Assembly (NCBI GenBank): GCA_034436375.1
Contig: DAOTVS010000209.1
Location: forward strand, 1-26,114
Origin: DAOTVS01 sp034436375
GTDB taxonomy: Bacteria; Chloroflexota; Anaerolineae; SpSt-313
Length of the DNA stretch: 26,114 nucleotides
Reading direction: 5' to 3'
Numbering within the stretch: the stretch's first letter is position 1; every line of letters begins with the position of its first letter. The notes beneath the pieces are model-generated. The model was given only the letters and a program-made list of their open reading frames with translations. It made no database searches and was not told the origin of the DNA. The position numbers and the translations under genes were made by a program. Positions 14,436 to 22,215 of this stretch are shown one piece after another.

Positions 14436-15428
14436 ATGACGTGGCGAGTGGCCGTCATCCCGGGCGACGGGATCGGGCAGGAGGTGATCCCGGCGGCGGT
14501 GCAGGTGCTCGGGGCGACGAGGATACCTTTCGAGTTCACGTTGGCGGAAGCGGGCTGGGCGACGTTCGAACAGCAGGGCACGGCCCTGCCCGCCGAGACG
14601 CTCGCCCTGGTGAAGGAATGCCGGCTGGCGCTTTTCGGCGCCGTTTCGTCGCCCGCGCGTAAGGTGCCGGGCTACAAGAGCCCCATCGTGGCCCTGCGCC
14701 GTGAGCTGAACCTCTACGCCAACCTGCGCCCGGCGGTCTCGGCGCCCCTCCCTTCCTCGCGGCCGGGCATCGACCTGCTCCTGGTGCGCGAGAACACTGA
14801 GGGCCTGTATGCCGGGCGAGAGCGCCGCGAGGGCGATACGGCCATCGCCGAGCGAGTGATCACCCGCGGGGCCTGCGAGCGCATCGGGTCGCTGGCGGCG
14901 ACGCTGGCCATGCAGCGCCGGCAGCACCTGACCATCGTGCACAAGGCCAACATCCTGCCCGAGACCTGCGGCTTGTTCCGCGACCTGGTGCGCGCGCAGG
15001 CGGCGGCCTACCCGGCGCTGCGCGTGGACGAGCTGCTGGTCGATACCATGGCCATGCGCCTGGTCCTGACGCCGGAGGAGTTTGACGTCATCGTCACCAC
15101 CAACCTGTTCGGCGACATCCTCTCCGACGAGGCGGCGGCGCTGGTCGGCGGCATGGGCATCGCCCCCGCGGGCAATATCGGCCCCGAGGCCGCCGTGTTC
15201 GAGCCGGTGCATGGCTCGGCGCCAGATATTGCCGGGAAGGGGATCGCCAACCCCACGGCCGCCATCCTCGCTGCCAGCATGCTGCTGACGCACATCGGCG
15301 AGGAGCAGGCGGCGCGGCGTGTGCGGCAGGCCGTATGGCGTGTGCTGGAGCATGGCCCCCACACCCCCGACCTGGGCGGCGCCGCCGGTACGGCGGATGT
15401 GACCCGGGCTGTGATTGAAAACCTGTAG
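14436..15428 (+). CDS. Homoisocitrate dehydrogenase
   Basis: This NAD-dependent beta-decarboxylating dehydrogenase of 330 residues makes 2-oxoadipate. Family motifs are VIPGDGIGQEVIPA at the start, SPIVALRRELNLYANLRP, LLLVRENTEGLYAG, a catalytic Lys/Tyr region, VDTMAMRLV, and the metal and nucleotide region FDVIVTTNLFGDILSDEAAAL with EPVHGSAPDIAGKGIANP. The RENTEGLYAG form fits homoisocitrate/isocitrate-type enzymes better than LeuB. GGGGGAGGAA precedes the ATG. Its stop is followed at once by a REP-like doublet. It may also act on isocitrate, as the Thermus enzyme does. Confidence 0.92.
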   Translation: MTWRVAVIPGDGIGQEVIPAAVQVLGATRIPFEFTLAEAGWATFEQQGTALPAETLALVKECRLALFGAVSSPARKVPGYKSPIVALRRELNLYANLRPAVSAPLPSSRPGIDLLLVRENTEGLYAGRERREGDTAIAERVITRGACERIGSLAATLAMQRRQHLTIVHKANILPETCGLFRDLVRAQAAAYPALRVDELLVDTMAMRLVLTPEEFDVIVTTNLFGDILSDEAAALVGGMGIAPAGNIGPEAAVFEPVHGSAPDIAGKGIANPTAAILAASMLLTHIGEEQAARRVRQAVWRVLEHGPHTPDLGGAAGTADVTRAVIENL

Positions 15429-15430
15429 CG

Positions 15431-15493
15431 GTAGGCGCGGCATGTTGCCGCGGGCTTGCCGGTGGAGACGACGCGGCACGATGCCGCGGCTAC
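15431..15493. repeat. REP-like doublet between homoisocitrate dehydrogenase and lysW
   Basis: Two inverted copies of a GTAGSCGCGGCAT...TGCCGCG palindrome (15431-15452 and 15472-15493) are separated by about 19 nt. Each copy can fold alone and the two can also pair with each other. It fills nearly the whole 85-nt gap and ends 20 nt before the lysW start. Confidence 0.7.
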
Positions 15494-15513
15494 GTACCAA
15501 AGGAGAGAAGAAC

Positions 15514-15678
15514 ATGCACGCGAATTGCCCCGAATGCGACTGCGACATTGAGATGAAGGACCCGATGAAAGGTGAGATCGTGACCTGCCCCGACTGTGGG
15601 GCCGAGCTGGAAGTGACGGAGCTGGCGCCGCTAACCCTGGAGCTGGCTCCCGAGGAAGAAGAGGACTGGGGAGAGTAG
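15514..15678 (+). CDS. lysW: LysW amino-group carrier protein
   Basis: This very acidic 54-residue protein carries the lysine intermediates. It has a zinc-ribbon pair, CPEC (Cys5, Cys8) and CPDC (Cys25, Cys28), and ends in EEEEDWGE. The C-terminal EDWGE with final Glu54 is the hallmark of LysW, whose last Glu is joined to the alpha-amino group of alpha-aminoadipate. AAGGAGAG precedes the ATG at 15514. An in-frame extension further upstream runs into the repeat and is not used. It is followed 4 nt later by lysX, the ligase that loads it. Confidence 0.97.
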   Translation: MHANCPECDCDIEMKDPMKGEIVTCPDCGAELEVTELAPLTLELAPEEEEDWGE

Positions 15679-15682
15679 CGCC

Positions 15683-16522
15683 ATGAGATTGGGCATCCTC
15701 GCCTCGCGTATTCGCGTGGAGGAAAAGCTGCTCTTCGAGGCCCTGGAGCGCCGCGGCCTGACCTATGAGCTGATCGACGACCGCGAGCTGGTGCTCGATA
15801 TGGGCCACAAGGGCTTCGACTATGATGTGGTGCTGGAGCGCTGCATCAACCACTCGCGCGCGCTCTATGCCCTGCGCATCCTGGAGGATTGGGGCCTGCG
15901 TTGCGTCAACAGCTACCATGTCGCCGATACCTGCGGCAACAAGCTCCTGACCACCAGCGCCCTCATGCGCGCTGGCGTCCCCAGTCCGCGCACCCTGGTC
16001 GCCTTTACCCCCGAATCGGCCCTGCAGGCCATCGAGACCCTTGGCTACCCGGTGGTGCTCAAGCCAGCTGTCGGCTCGTGGGGACGTCTGCTCTCCAAGA
16101 TCAACGACCGCGAGGCGGCCGAAGCGGTGCTTGAGCACAAGCAGGTGTTGGGCACTTATCACCACTCGATCTTTTATATCCAGGAGTACATCCACAAGCC
16201 ACAGCGCGACATCCGTGCCTTTGTCATCGGCGACCGCACCATCGCTGCCATCTACCGCCAGTCGGAGCACTGGATCACCAACACCGCCCGCGGCGGGCAG
16301 GCCTCCAATTGCCCCATTACGCCCGAGCTGGATGAGCTGTGTGTGCGTGCGGCGCAGGCGGTCGGCGGCGGGATTGTGGCCGTGGACGTGCTCGAGGATG
16401 CCGAGCGAGGGTTCCTGGTGAACGAGGTGAACTATACCATGGAATTCCGCAACTCGATCGCGCCTACCGGGGTGAATATCCCCGACCGTGTGATCGACTA
16501 TCTCATCGAGGTGGCGCGATGA
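15683..16522 (+). CDS. lysX: Alpha-aminoadipate-LysW ligase
   Basis: This ATP-grasp enzyme of 279 residues attaches alpha-aminoadipate to the C-terminal Glu of LysW. Visible family features are GILASRIRVEEKLLFEAL at the start, the RimK/LysX-type GYPVVLKPAVGSWGRLLSKI nucleotide-binding stretch, YIQEYIHKPQRDIRAFVIG and the magnesium-site end FLVNEVNYTMEFRNSIAPTG. It overlaps lysY by the ATGA pattern. In organisms with a single set, LysX can also load glutamate for arginine synthesis. Whether that holds here cannot be judged because no separate arginine set is in view. Confidence 0.95.
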   Translation: MRLGILASRIRVEEKLLFEALERRGLTYELIDDRELVLDMGHKGFDYDVVLERCINHSRALYALRILEDWGLRCVNSYHVADTCGNKLLTTSALMRAGVPSPRTLVAFTPESALQAIETLGYPVVLKPAVGSWGRLLSKINDREAAEAVLEHKQVLGTYHHSIFYIQEYIHKPQRDIRAFVIGDRTIAAIYRQSEHWITNTARGGQASNCPITPELDELCVRAAQAVGGGIVAVDVLEDAERGFLVNEVNYTMEFRNSIAPTGVNIPDRVIDYLIEVAR

Positions 16523-17571
16523 GCGCGGTGCGCGCCTCGATCATCGGCGGCTCTGGCTATGCCGGCGGGGAACTGCTGCGCCTGCTGTTGGGACATCCGC
16601 AGGTCGAGGTGGCCCAGGTCACTTCCGAGAGCAATTTCGGCAAGTACGTCCACGCCGTGCACCCCAACCTGCGCGGGTGCACGGCGCTCACCTTCAGCCG
16701 CGCCGCCGATGTAGGGCCCTGTGACATCCTCTTCCTGGCGCTACCCCACGGCGAGGCCATGCAGCGCATCGAGGCTTTAGCCAGGCTGGCGCCCAAGATC
16801 ATCGACCTCAGCGCCGATTTCCGCCTGCGCGACCCGGCCGCCTACCCGCGCTGGTACGGGCACGAGCATACCGCTCCGGAGTGGCTGGGCCGCTTTGTCT
16901 ACGGCCTGCCGGAACTGCACCGGGAAGAGCTGCGCAGCGCCAGCTATATCAGCGGCGTGGGCTGCAATGCGACGGCCATCAACCTGGCCTGCTACCCCCT
17001 GCTCAAAGCGGGGCTCGTGGATCGTGCGCGAGGGATCGTGGTAGAAGTCAAGGTGGGCTCCTCCGAGGCCGGCAACAAGGAAAGCCCGGGCTCGCACCAC
17101 CCCGAACGAAGCGGCGCCGTGCGCTCCTTTGCCCCCACCGGCCATCGCCACACGGCCGAGGTGATGCAGGAGCTGGCCCTGGGGGGCGAGCCGCCGGCCG
17201 TGCACATGAGCGGCACGTCCATCGAGCTGGTGCGCGGCGCCGTGGCCACGGCGCACCTCTTCGCCAACCGTCCCATCACCCTCAAGGACCTCTGGCGCGC
17301 CTACCGCGAGGCCTACCGCGACGAGCCCTTTGTGCGCCTGGTGACCGAAAAGCAGGGCATCTACCGCTACCCGGAACCCAAGATCCTCGCCGGCAGCAAT
17401 TTCGCAGACGTGGGCTTTGCCCTGGATGAGGAGACCGGCCGCATCGTGGCCATCTCGGCCATTGATAACCTGATGAAAGGCGCCGCTGGCTCAGCCGTAC
17501 AGTGCATGAACCTGTGCTGCGGCTGGCCCGAGACGGCGGGGTTGGAGTTTACGGGGCTGCACCCGGTTTGA
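16519..17571 (+). CDS. lysY: LysW-aminoadipate semialdehyde-forming reductase
   Basis: This is an ArgC-family NADPH reductase that converts LysW-bound aminoadipyl phosphate to the semialdehyde. The 350-residue protein has the dinucleotide motif IIGGSGYAGGELLRLL, the catalytic Cys149 in SGVGCNATAINLACYPLL, and the His-containing PTGHRHTAEVMQE. The conserved GSSEAGNKESPGSHHPERSG loop also fits LysY/ArgC. Its ATG overlaps the lysX stop, which fixes the start; the longer open frame upstream lies over lysX. It is followed after 35 nt by MITE-like element B. Confidence 0.95.
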   Translation: MSAVRASIIGGSGYAGGELLRLLLGHPQVEVAQVTSESNFGKYVHAVHPNLRGCTALTFSRAADVGPCDILFLALPHGEAMQRIEALARLAPKIIDLSADFRLRDPAAYPRWYGHEHTAPEWLGRFVYGLPELHREELRSASYISGVGCNATAINLACYPLLKAGLVDRARGIVVEVKVGSSEAGNKESPGSHHPERSGAVRSFAPTGHRHTAEVMQELALGGEPPAVHMSGTSIELVRGAVATAHLFANRPITLKDLWRAYREAYRDEPFVRLVTEKQGIYRYPEPKILAGSNFADVGFALDEETGRIVAISAIDNLMKGAAGSAVQCMNLCCGWPETAGLEFTGLHPV

Positions 17572-17606
17572 TGGGTGAGGAGTGACCCGTAAAGCGATTA
17601 TGGCCC

Positions 17607-17795
17607 GTAATAAGTAATCCGTAATAAGTAATCCGTAATAGGTAAAATCGCCAAGCGGCAGAGTGTACTTTGCCTCATCGTGATGCACCAGGTGCTTTAC
17701 GTTCGCTCTGCCGGGACGAGCATCAAGAAAAGCAGCGCCATTGCGAAATGGCAACCTTACTTATTACGGTTTACTTGTTACGGTTTACTTGTTAC
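17607..17795. mobile_element. MITE-like element B (189 bp) between lysY and lysZ
   Basis: The ends are inverted repeats of about 46 bp (17607-17652 and 17750-17795), each with three tandem copies of the GTAATAAGTAATCC-type 14-mer where element A has two. Just inside, TCGCCAAGCGGCA and CGAAATGGC match element A in the same orientation. The central 50 bp (about 17688-17741) match element A only as the reverse complement. The hairpin GGCAGAG/CTTTGCC is kept through a G-T pair. It ends 17 nt before the lysZ ATG. Confidence 0.75.
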
Positions 17796-17812
17796 GGCCC
17801 CCGGAGGGGCAA

Positions 17813-18616
17813 ATGATCGTTGTCAAAGTCGGTGGCTCGGCCGGCATCCGCCTGGACCGCGTGTGCGCGGATGTGGCGGCGCTGCACAAGCAGGGCCAAC
17901 AGCTGGTGCTGGTGCACGGCGGCTCGCACCTGACCAATCAGGTCGCGGAGGCGCTGGGGCACCCGCCCAAGTTCGTGACCTCGGTTTCGGGCTTTACCAG
18001 CCGGCGCACCGACCGGCGGACGCTCGAGATTTTCGAGATGGTCTACTGCGGGCAGGTGAACAAGGGGCTGGTAGAGCAGTTGCAGGCCCTGGGCGTGAAC
18101 GCCATCGGCCTCTCGGGGATCGACGGGCGGCTGCTGGAGGGCGCGCGCAAAGACGCCCTGCGCATTGTCGAGAACGGCCGGCGCCTGGTGTTGCGTGACG
18201 ACTATACGGGCAAGGTGGAAAAGGTCAACACGGACCTGCTCAACCTGCTCCTGGGGGCGGGGTATTTTCCTGTCGTCTGCCCGCCCGCGGTGAGCTATGA
18301 GTCCGAGGCGATCAACGTCGATGGCGACCGCGCCGCCGCCGCCATCGCCACCGCCCTGGGCGCCGAGGCGCTGGTGATCCTCTCCAACGTGCCCGGGCTG
18401 CTGCGCGATTACCCCGACGAAGCCTCGCTCATCCGTGAGATCCCCAAAGGGCAGGTCGAGCAAGCCATGTCCTTCGCCGAGGGGCGGTTCAAGATGAAGG
18501 TCCTCGGCGCCGTCGAGGCCCTGGGCCAGGGCGTGGGCCGCGTCGTCTTTGCCGACGGCCGCGCGGAGGAGCCGGTGCAGCGAGCTCTCAGGGGGGAAGG
18601 GACCGTCATAGGATAA
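17813..18616 (+). CDS. lysZ: LysW-aminoadipate kinase
   Basis: This amino-acid kinase of the ArgB family has 267 residues and phosphorylates LysW-bound alpha-aminoadipate. It has the nucleotide-binding start IVVKVGGSAG, the HGG motif in VLVHGGSHLTNQVAEALG, the substrate region VTSVSGFTSRRTDRRTLE, NVDGDRAAAAIATALGAE, and a late FKMKVLGAVEAL with the conserved Lys. GGAGGGG precedes ATG 17813, right after element B. Its stop codon TAA lies within the terminal repeat of element C, as in lysT with element A. Confidence 0.95.
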   Translation: MIVVKVGGSAGIRLDRVCADVAALHKQGQQLVLVHGGSHLTNQVAEALGHPPKFVTSVSGFTSRRTDRRTLEIFEMVYCGQVNKGLVEQLQALGVNAIGLSGIDGRLLEGARKDALRIVENGRRLVLRDDYTGKVEKVNTDLLNLLLGAGYFPVVCPPAVSYESEAINVDGDRAAAAIATALGAEALVILSNVPGLLRDYPDEASLIREIPKGQVEQAMSFAEGRFKMKVLGAVEALGQGVGRVVFADGRAEEPVQRALRGEGTVIG

Positions 18617-19183
18617 TAAGTAATGAAGTAATAAGTAATGGCGCAACAAGCGACGTGCGTAATGACACAGCAGGTAATTGAGCCACGCAAGGAGTGCAAA
18701 GATGGACTACGGGTCGTGGGTCGAGTCAGTGCCGGCGACCATTACGGGCGACCCGCTGTGGAAGGCCAAGGCATACCGCCTGGCGCTGTTCATTTCCGAT
18801 ATCGCCTGGGCGGATGTGGCCAAGTTGGCCCAGGGCTATCCCACGCGGGGGCTCTCCGACCAACTCTACCGCGCGCTGGGCTCCATCAGCGCCAACATCG
18901 CCGAGGGCTACAGCCGCTCGTCAGGCCATGATCGCGCTCGCCTGTACGAATATGCCCTGGGCTCGGCTCGAGAAAGCCGCGACTGGTACTTCAAGGCTCG
19001 CCATGTGTTGGGAGAGGATGTGGTGGAGCACCGCCTGGCAGTGCTCACGGAGATCATCTGCCTGCTGATCACGATGGTTCCTGACCAACGAACGCGTAAC
19101 CTAAAGGAAGAATCCTCTCCCTATACCCTTGACGCCGATCTCTCGCTGGAGTAGCCCTTACTTATTACGTCATTACTTATTAC
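18613..19183 (+). mobile_element. Element C: terminal repeats like A and B, carrying a four-helix-bundle gene
   Basis: The left end (18613-18643) is two tandem copies of ATAATAAGTAATGA-like words followed by TGGCGC. The right end (19155-19183) is their inverse, CTTACTTATTACGTCATTACTTATTAC-like. These are the same 14-mer units as in elements A and B. Between them lies a single gene for a four-helix-bundle protein with its own ribosome site. The simplest reading is a larger relative of A and B with cargo. No transposase is present and mobility is inferred. Confidence 0.65.
18702..19154 (+). CDS. Four-helix-bundle protein (S23 / Avd-like)
   Basis: This 150-residue protein has the signature of the S23-intervening-sequence family. 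LSDQLYRALGSISANIAEGYSR is followed by RLYEYALGSARESRDWY, and the rest is helical with a loose tail. Family members are encoded in intervening sequences of some 23S rRNA genes and scattered through many genomes; their function is unknown, and they resemble the Avd protein of diversity-generating retroelements. AAGGAG lies 7 nt before ATG 18702. It sits between lysZ and lysJ but has no expected role in lysine synthesis. Flanking inverted repeats suggest that it arrived as cargo. Confidence 0.88.
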   Translation: MDYGSWVESVPATITGDPLWKAKAYRLALFISDIAWADVAKLAQGYPTRGLSDQLYRALGSISANIAEGYSRSSGHDRARLYEYALGSARESRDWYFKARHVLGEDVVEHRLAVLTEIICLLITMVPDQRTRNLKEESSPYTLDADLSLE

Positions 19184-19200
19184 CATAGAGGAGCCTTTTC

Positions 19201-20355
19201 ATGTCCATTATCGATCTTGAGCGTACTCACACCTCCGGCGTCTACCCCAAGCGCGACGTGGAGATTGTGCGCGGGCAGGGGGCGCAGGTGTGGGATTCGG
19301 CGGGCCGCCGTTACATCGACTGTGTGGGCGGGCACGGGGTAGCAATCGTGGGACACTGCCACCCGGCAGTGGTCGCGGCGATCCGCGCGCAGGCGGAGAG
19401 ATTGATCACCTGCCCGGAGATCTTTTACAACGACCGCCGCGCCGAGCTGCTGGCCCGCCTGGCTGAGCTGGCGCCGCAGGGCCTGACGCGCGCCTTTCTC
19501 TGTAACTCGGGCGCCGAGGCGGTGGAGGGGGCGGTCAAGTTCGCGCGCCTGGCTACGGGGCGCGCGGGCATTGTGGCGGCGATGCGTGGCTTTCACGGCC
19601 GCACCCTGGGGGCGCTCTCGGCCACGTGGGAGCAGAAATACCGCGAGCCCTTCCAGCCCCTGGTGCCCGGCTTTAGCCACGTGCCCTATGACAACCTGGA
19701 CAAGCTGGCGGCGGCGGTTACCGACGAAACGGCAGCGGTGCTGCTGGAGGCCGTGCAGGGCGAGGGCGGCGTGCGCCCCTGCAGCCCGGGCTACCTGGCC
19801 GGCGCGCAGGAGATCTGCCGCCAACACGGGGCGCTCTTGATCGTGGATGAGGTGCAGACCGGGCTGGGCCGGACGGGGCGACTCTGGGCGTGCGAGCACC
19901 ACGGTGTGGCGCCGGACCTGCTCTGCCTGGGCAAGGGCATCGCCGGGGGCGTGCCCATGGGCGCCGTGCTGATCGGCGAGCGCGTGGGCGACTTGCCGCA
20001 GGGCGTGCACGGCTCGACCTTTGGCGGCAACCCCCTCGCCTCAGCGGCGGCGGTGGCCACACTGGGCGCCATTGAGAGCGAAGGCCTGCCCGCCCGCTCG
20101 GCACAGCTGGGTGAGTGGCTTCTGGCTGAGCTGCGGCAGATCGCGAGCCCCAAAGTGCGTGAGGTGCGCGGCCTGGGCCTGATGGTGGGCATCGAGCTGA
20201 AGGAAAAGGTGCAGCCCTACCTGCTGGCCCTGCAGGAGCGCGGGGTGCTGGCGCTGCCCGCCGGACCGACGGTGCTGCGCCTGCTGCCGCCGCTGGTCAT
20301 CGAGCAGGCAGACCTGGAGCAGGTCGCCGCGGCGGTACGAGACGTGCTGGCGTAA
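19201..20355 (+). CDS. lysJ: LysW-aminoadipate semialdehyde aminotransferase
   Basis: This class III PLP aminotransferase of 384 residues converts the LysW-bound semialdehyde to LysW-lysine, with glutamate as donor in known enzymes. Motifs include RYIDCVGGHGVAIVGHCHP, FLCNSGAEAVEGAVKFAR, GFHGRTLGALSATW, LIVDEVQTGLGRTGRLWA (cofactor-binding Asp) and LGKGIAGGVPMGAVL with PLP-binding Lys245. HGSTFGGNPLASAAA follows. GAGGAG precedes the ATG, immediately after element C. Like ArgD/LysJ, it may also serve ornithine synthesis. Confidence 0.95.
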   Translation: MSIIDLERTHTSGVYPKRDVEIVRGQGAQVWDSAGRRYIDCVGGHGVAIVGHCHPAVVAAIRAQAERLITCPEIFYNDRRAELLARLAELAPQGLTRAFLCNSGAEAVEGAVKFARLATGRAGIVAAMRGFHGRTLGALSATWEQKYREPFQPLVPGFSHVPYDNLDKLAAAVTDETAAVLLEAVQGEGGVRPCSPGYLAGAQEICRQHGALLIVDEVQTGLGRTGRLWACEHHGVAPDLLCLGKGIAGGVPMGAVLIGERVGDLPQGVHGSTFGGNPLASAAAVATLGAIESEGLPARSAQLGEWLLAELRQIASPKVREVRGLGLMVGIELKEKVQPYLLALQERGVLALPAGPTVLRLLPPLVIEQADLEQVAAAVRDVLA

Positions 20356-20375
20356 GTGCTTGAGGGACAATGATT

Positions 20376-20653
20376 TATCACCAAGGCGCAAAGGAGCACG
20401 AAGGGCGCGAAGCGAAGCGACGCGAAGGACACCAAGGAGACTGTCCAAGCCGCGGAGGCTTGCTTTCCGAATACCCCAAGGCCCTTGTCGGCGCCCAGAA
20501 CCTTGGCTAACGCCTCGTCACCCTGTCATTCCGAGCGGTTCTGCGGGCGTTGCGACATGGCAAATATCGCACAGCGAGGAATCCTGCCTCGCATCTACGG
20601 CCAAGCTTCTGAGCAGCCTGGTATCCTTTCGTGTCTTTGTGTCTTCGTGGTTT
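20376..20653. repeat. Inverted-repeat element D between lysJ and lysK
   Basis: The left end (20376-20404) is an ACCAAGGCGCAAAGGAGCACG-type sequence. The right end (20624-20653), read in reverse, is ACCACGAAGACACAAAGACACG-like, about three-quarters identical. The interior has TGTCATTCCGAGCG and GCGAGGAATCC (20523-20584), itself an inverted motif. No gene is seen. A single related copy lies at 23762-23802. The element ends 13 nt before the lysK start. Confidence 0.6.
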
Positions 20654-20666
20654 GAGGAAAATGCCC

Positions 20667-21710
20667 ATGGTGAGTGATTCGGTAGAACTGTTGCGGCGCA
20701 TGGTCTCTATCCCCAGCGTATCGGGGCAGGAGGAGGAGCTGGCGGGCTTTTTGGCGCGCGAGATGGGCGCGCGCGGCTTTCGCGCCTGGGTCGATGAGGC
20801 CGGCAACGCCATCGGTGAGCTGGGCGCGGGGCCGGAGGAGATCCTGCTGCTGGGGCATATGGACACGGTGCCAGGCGCCATTCCCGTGCAGATTGAGGGC
20901 GGCGCCCTCTACGGCCGCGGCGCCGTCGACGCCAAGGGCCCCCTGGCCGCCTTTATCGCCGCCGCGACCCAAGTAGGGCCGCTGGAAGGCAAGCGCATCG
21001 TCGTCTGCGGGGCGGTGGAAGAGGAATCCACCACTTCCAAGGGCGCCCGCGCGCTGCTGGGGCGGCGCATCCCCTCCGTGGTCATCATCGGCGAGCCCAG
21101 CGGCTGGGACCGCATCACCCTGGGCTACAAGGGGCGCCTTTTGGCCGATTACCGCCTGCAGCGGCGCATGAGCCACACCGCCGGCCCGGAGTCGGGCGCG
21201 CCCGAGCGGGCAGTCGATTTCTGGCTGGCTGCGCGCGATTACGCCGCTAACTACAACCAGGGCCGCGCGCGGCGCTTTGAGATGCTCGACGCCTCGCTGC
21301 GCAGCATCCACACCGAGTCGGACGGGCTGCGCGAATCCGCATTGCTGACCATCGGCTTTCGCATTCCCCCCGGCCTCTACCCCACCGACGTGGAGCAGGC
21401 CCTCGCCCCCCTGGCTGGCCCCGAGGCCGAGGTGCGCTTCCGCGGCGCCGAGCTGCCCTACAAAGCCCCCAAGAGCACGCGCCTGGTCGCCGCGCTCCTC
21501 GCCGGCATCCGCAGCCGCGGCGGCGAGCCCGGCTTTACCCTCAAGACCGGCACCAGCGACATGAACGTCGTCGGCCCCGTATGGGCCTGCCCCATCGCCG
21601 CCTACGGCCCCGGCGATTCCACCCTCGATCATACCCCCGAGGAACGGCTAGACCTGGCCGAGTACGAGCGGGCCATCGCCGTACTGGCCGAGGCGCTAAA
21701 GCGCGTGTGA
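20667..21710 (+). CDS. lysK: LysW-lysine hydrolase
   Basis: This M20-family metallopeptidase of 347 residues releases lysine from LysW and closes the pathway. Metal ligands sit in LLLGHMDTVPG (His64, Asp66), YGRGAVDAKGPLAAF (Asp88) and CGAVEEES (Glu118-Glu119). GEPSGWDRITLGYKG is typical of the LysK/ArgE-like group. A late HTPEERLDLAEYERA provides the last His. ATG 20667 is chosen because GAGGAAA is then about 6-8 nt upstream; ATG 20661 is too close. It is the last gene of the operon. The element D right arm overlaps its leader. Confidence 0.94.
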   Translation: MVSDSVELLRRMVSIPSVSGQEEELAGFLAREMGARGFRAWVDEAGNAIGELGAGPEEILLLGHMDTVPGAIPVQIEGGALYGRGAVDAKGPLAAFIAAATQVGPLEGKRIVVCGAVEEESTTSKGARALLGRRIPSVVIIGEPSGWDRITLGYKGRLLADYRLQRRMSHTAGPESGAPERAVDFWLAARDYAANYNQGRARRFEMLDASLRSIHTESDGLRESALLTIGFRIPPGLYPTDVEQALAPLAGPEAEVRFRGAELPYKAPKSTRLVAALLAGIRSRGGEPGFTLKTGTSDMNVVGPVWACPIAAYGPGDSTLDHTPEERLDLAEYERAIAVLAEALKRV

Positions 21711-21752
21711 GGCGTGACCTGTCATACCGATTTCGCTTGGCAAGGGGACCCG

Positions 21753-21883
21753 GGGCTAAAGCCGCCGGGCTGAGAACGGCAAAGCCCTTCGGGCTCGTGT
21801 GATGGGAACTTGGCTTGCACGGCGAACAATGCTCGTGCACGAACCCCGAAGGGGCTTCGCTGTCCTGAGCCCGAGGCTTTCGG
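21753..21883. repeat. Inverted-repeat element F after lysK
   Basis: Arms of about 45 bp (21753-21799 and 21837-21883) are imperfect inverted copies. They share CGGGCT, AAGCCC, TTCGGG and a CGTG end, around a unique centre of about 37 bp. The AAGCCCTTCGGGCT-type palindromes are of the REP kind. It lies between the operon end and the toxin-antitoxin promoter and may fold at the 3' end of the lysine transcript. Confidence 0.6.
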
Positions 21884-21921
21884 AGCCAACAACTGCTGCG
21901 CAAGCCCTTGCCGTTGAGTCC

Positions 21922-21957
21922 TTGACAGCCGTACACAATCGTGATATGCTATACGGC
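21922..21957 (+). promoter_or_regulatory. Promoter and candidate operator of the vapBC-like pair
   Basis: TTGACA (21922-21927), a 17-nt spacer and TATGCT (21945-21950) lie 20 nt before the antitoxin ATG. GCCGTA (21928-21933) and TACGGC (21952-21957) form an inverted pair that brackets the spacer and -10. This is a plausible binding site for the antitoxin complex, which usually represses its own operon. Confidence 0.6.
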
Positions 21958-21969
21958 AGGAGGTATATC

Positions 21970-22215
21970 ATGGAAGATACGAAACTTACTATCCGCGTTT
22001 CGCGCAAGGTGCTGGAAGAGGCCAAGCGCTACGCCCGCGAGAATAATACCACGGTGACGCGCCTCGTCTCTCAGTACCTGGAGCAGGTGTCCATCCAGGG
22101 CGATCCCCTGGCCAAGGCCCCCATCGTGCGGCGGCTTTCCGGCATTCTATCACCGGATATCACGATCGAGGACTATAAGAAGCACCTGGAAGAAAAGTAT
22201 GGCAGCGAAGCTTAG
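21970..22215 (+). CDS. VapB-type antitoxin, ribbon-helix-helix (DUF6364-like)
   Basis: This 81-residue protein begins TKLTIRVSRKVLEEAKRYARENN, a ribbon-helix-helix DNA-binding start. The strand is followed by two helices and the TTVTRLVSQYLEQV segment of the DUF6364 group. The acidic and basic C-terminal tail should bind the toxin. AGGAGG is placed before ATG 21970. Its end overlaps the toxin gene by 17 nt, as is common in these pairs. It is expected to neutralise the PIN nuclease and repress the shared promoter. Confidence 0.85.
   Translation: MEDTKLTIRVSRKVLEEAKRYARENNTTVTRLVSQYLEQVSIQGDPLAKAPIVRRLSGILSPDITIEDYKKHLEEKYGSEA

Noticed and set aside
13869..15548. 559-codon minus-strand open frame
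   Set aside because: It is antisense to lysU and homoisocitrate dehydrogenase, which have clear catalytic motifs. High GC gives long antisense frames.
15008..16270. 420-codon minus-strand open frame
   Set aside because: It covers the opposite strand of the dehydrogenase, lysW and lysX and shows no recognisable motif.
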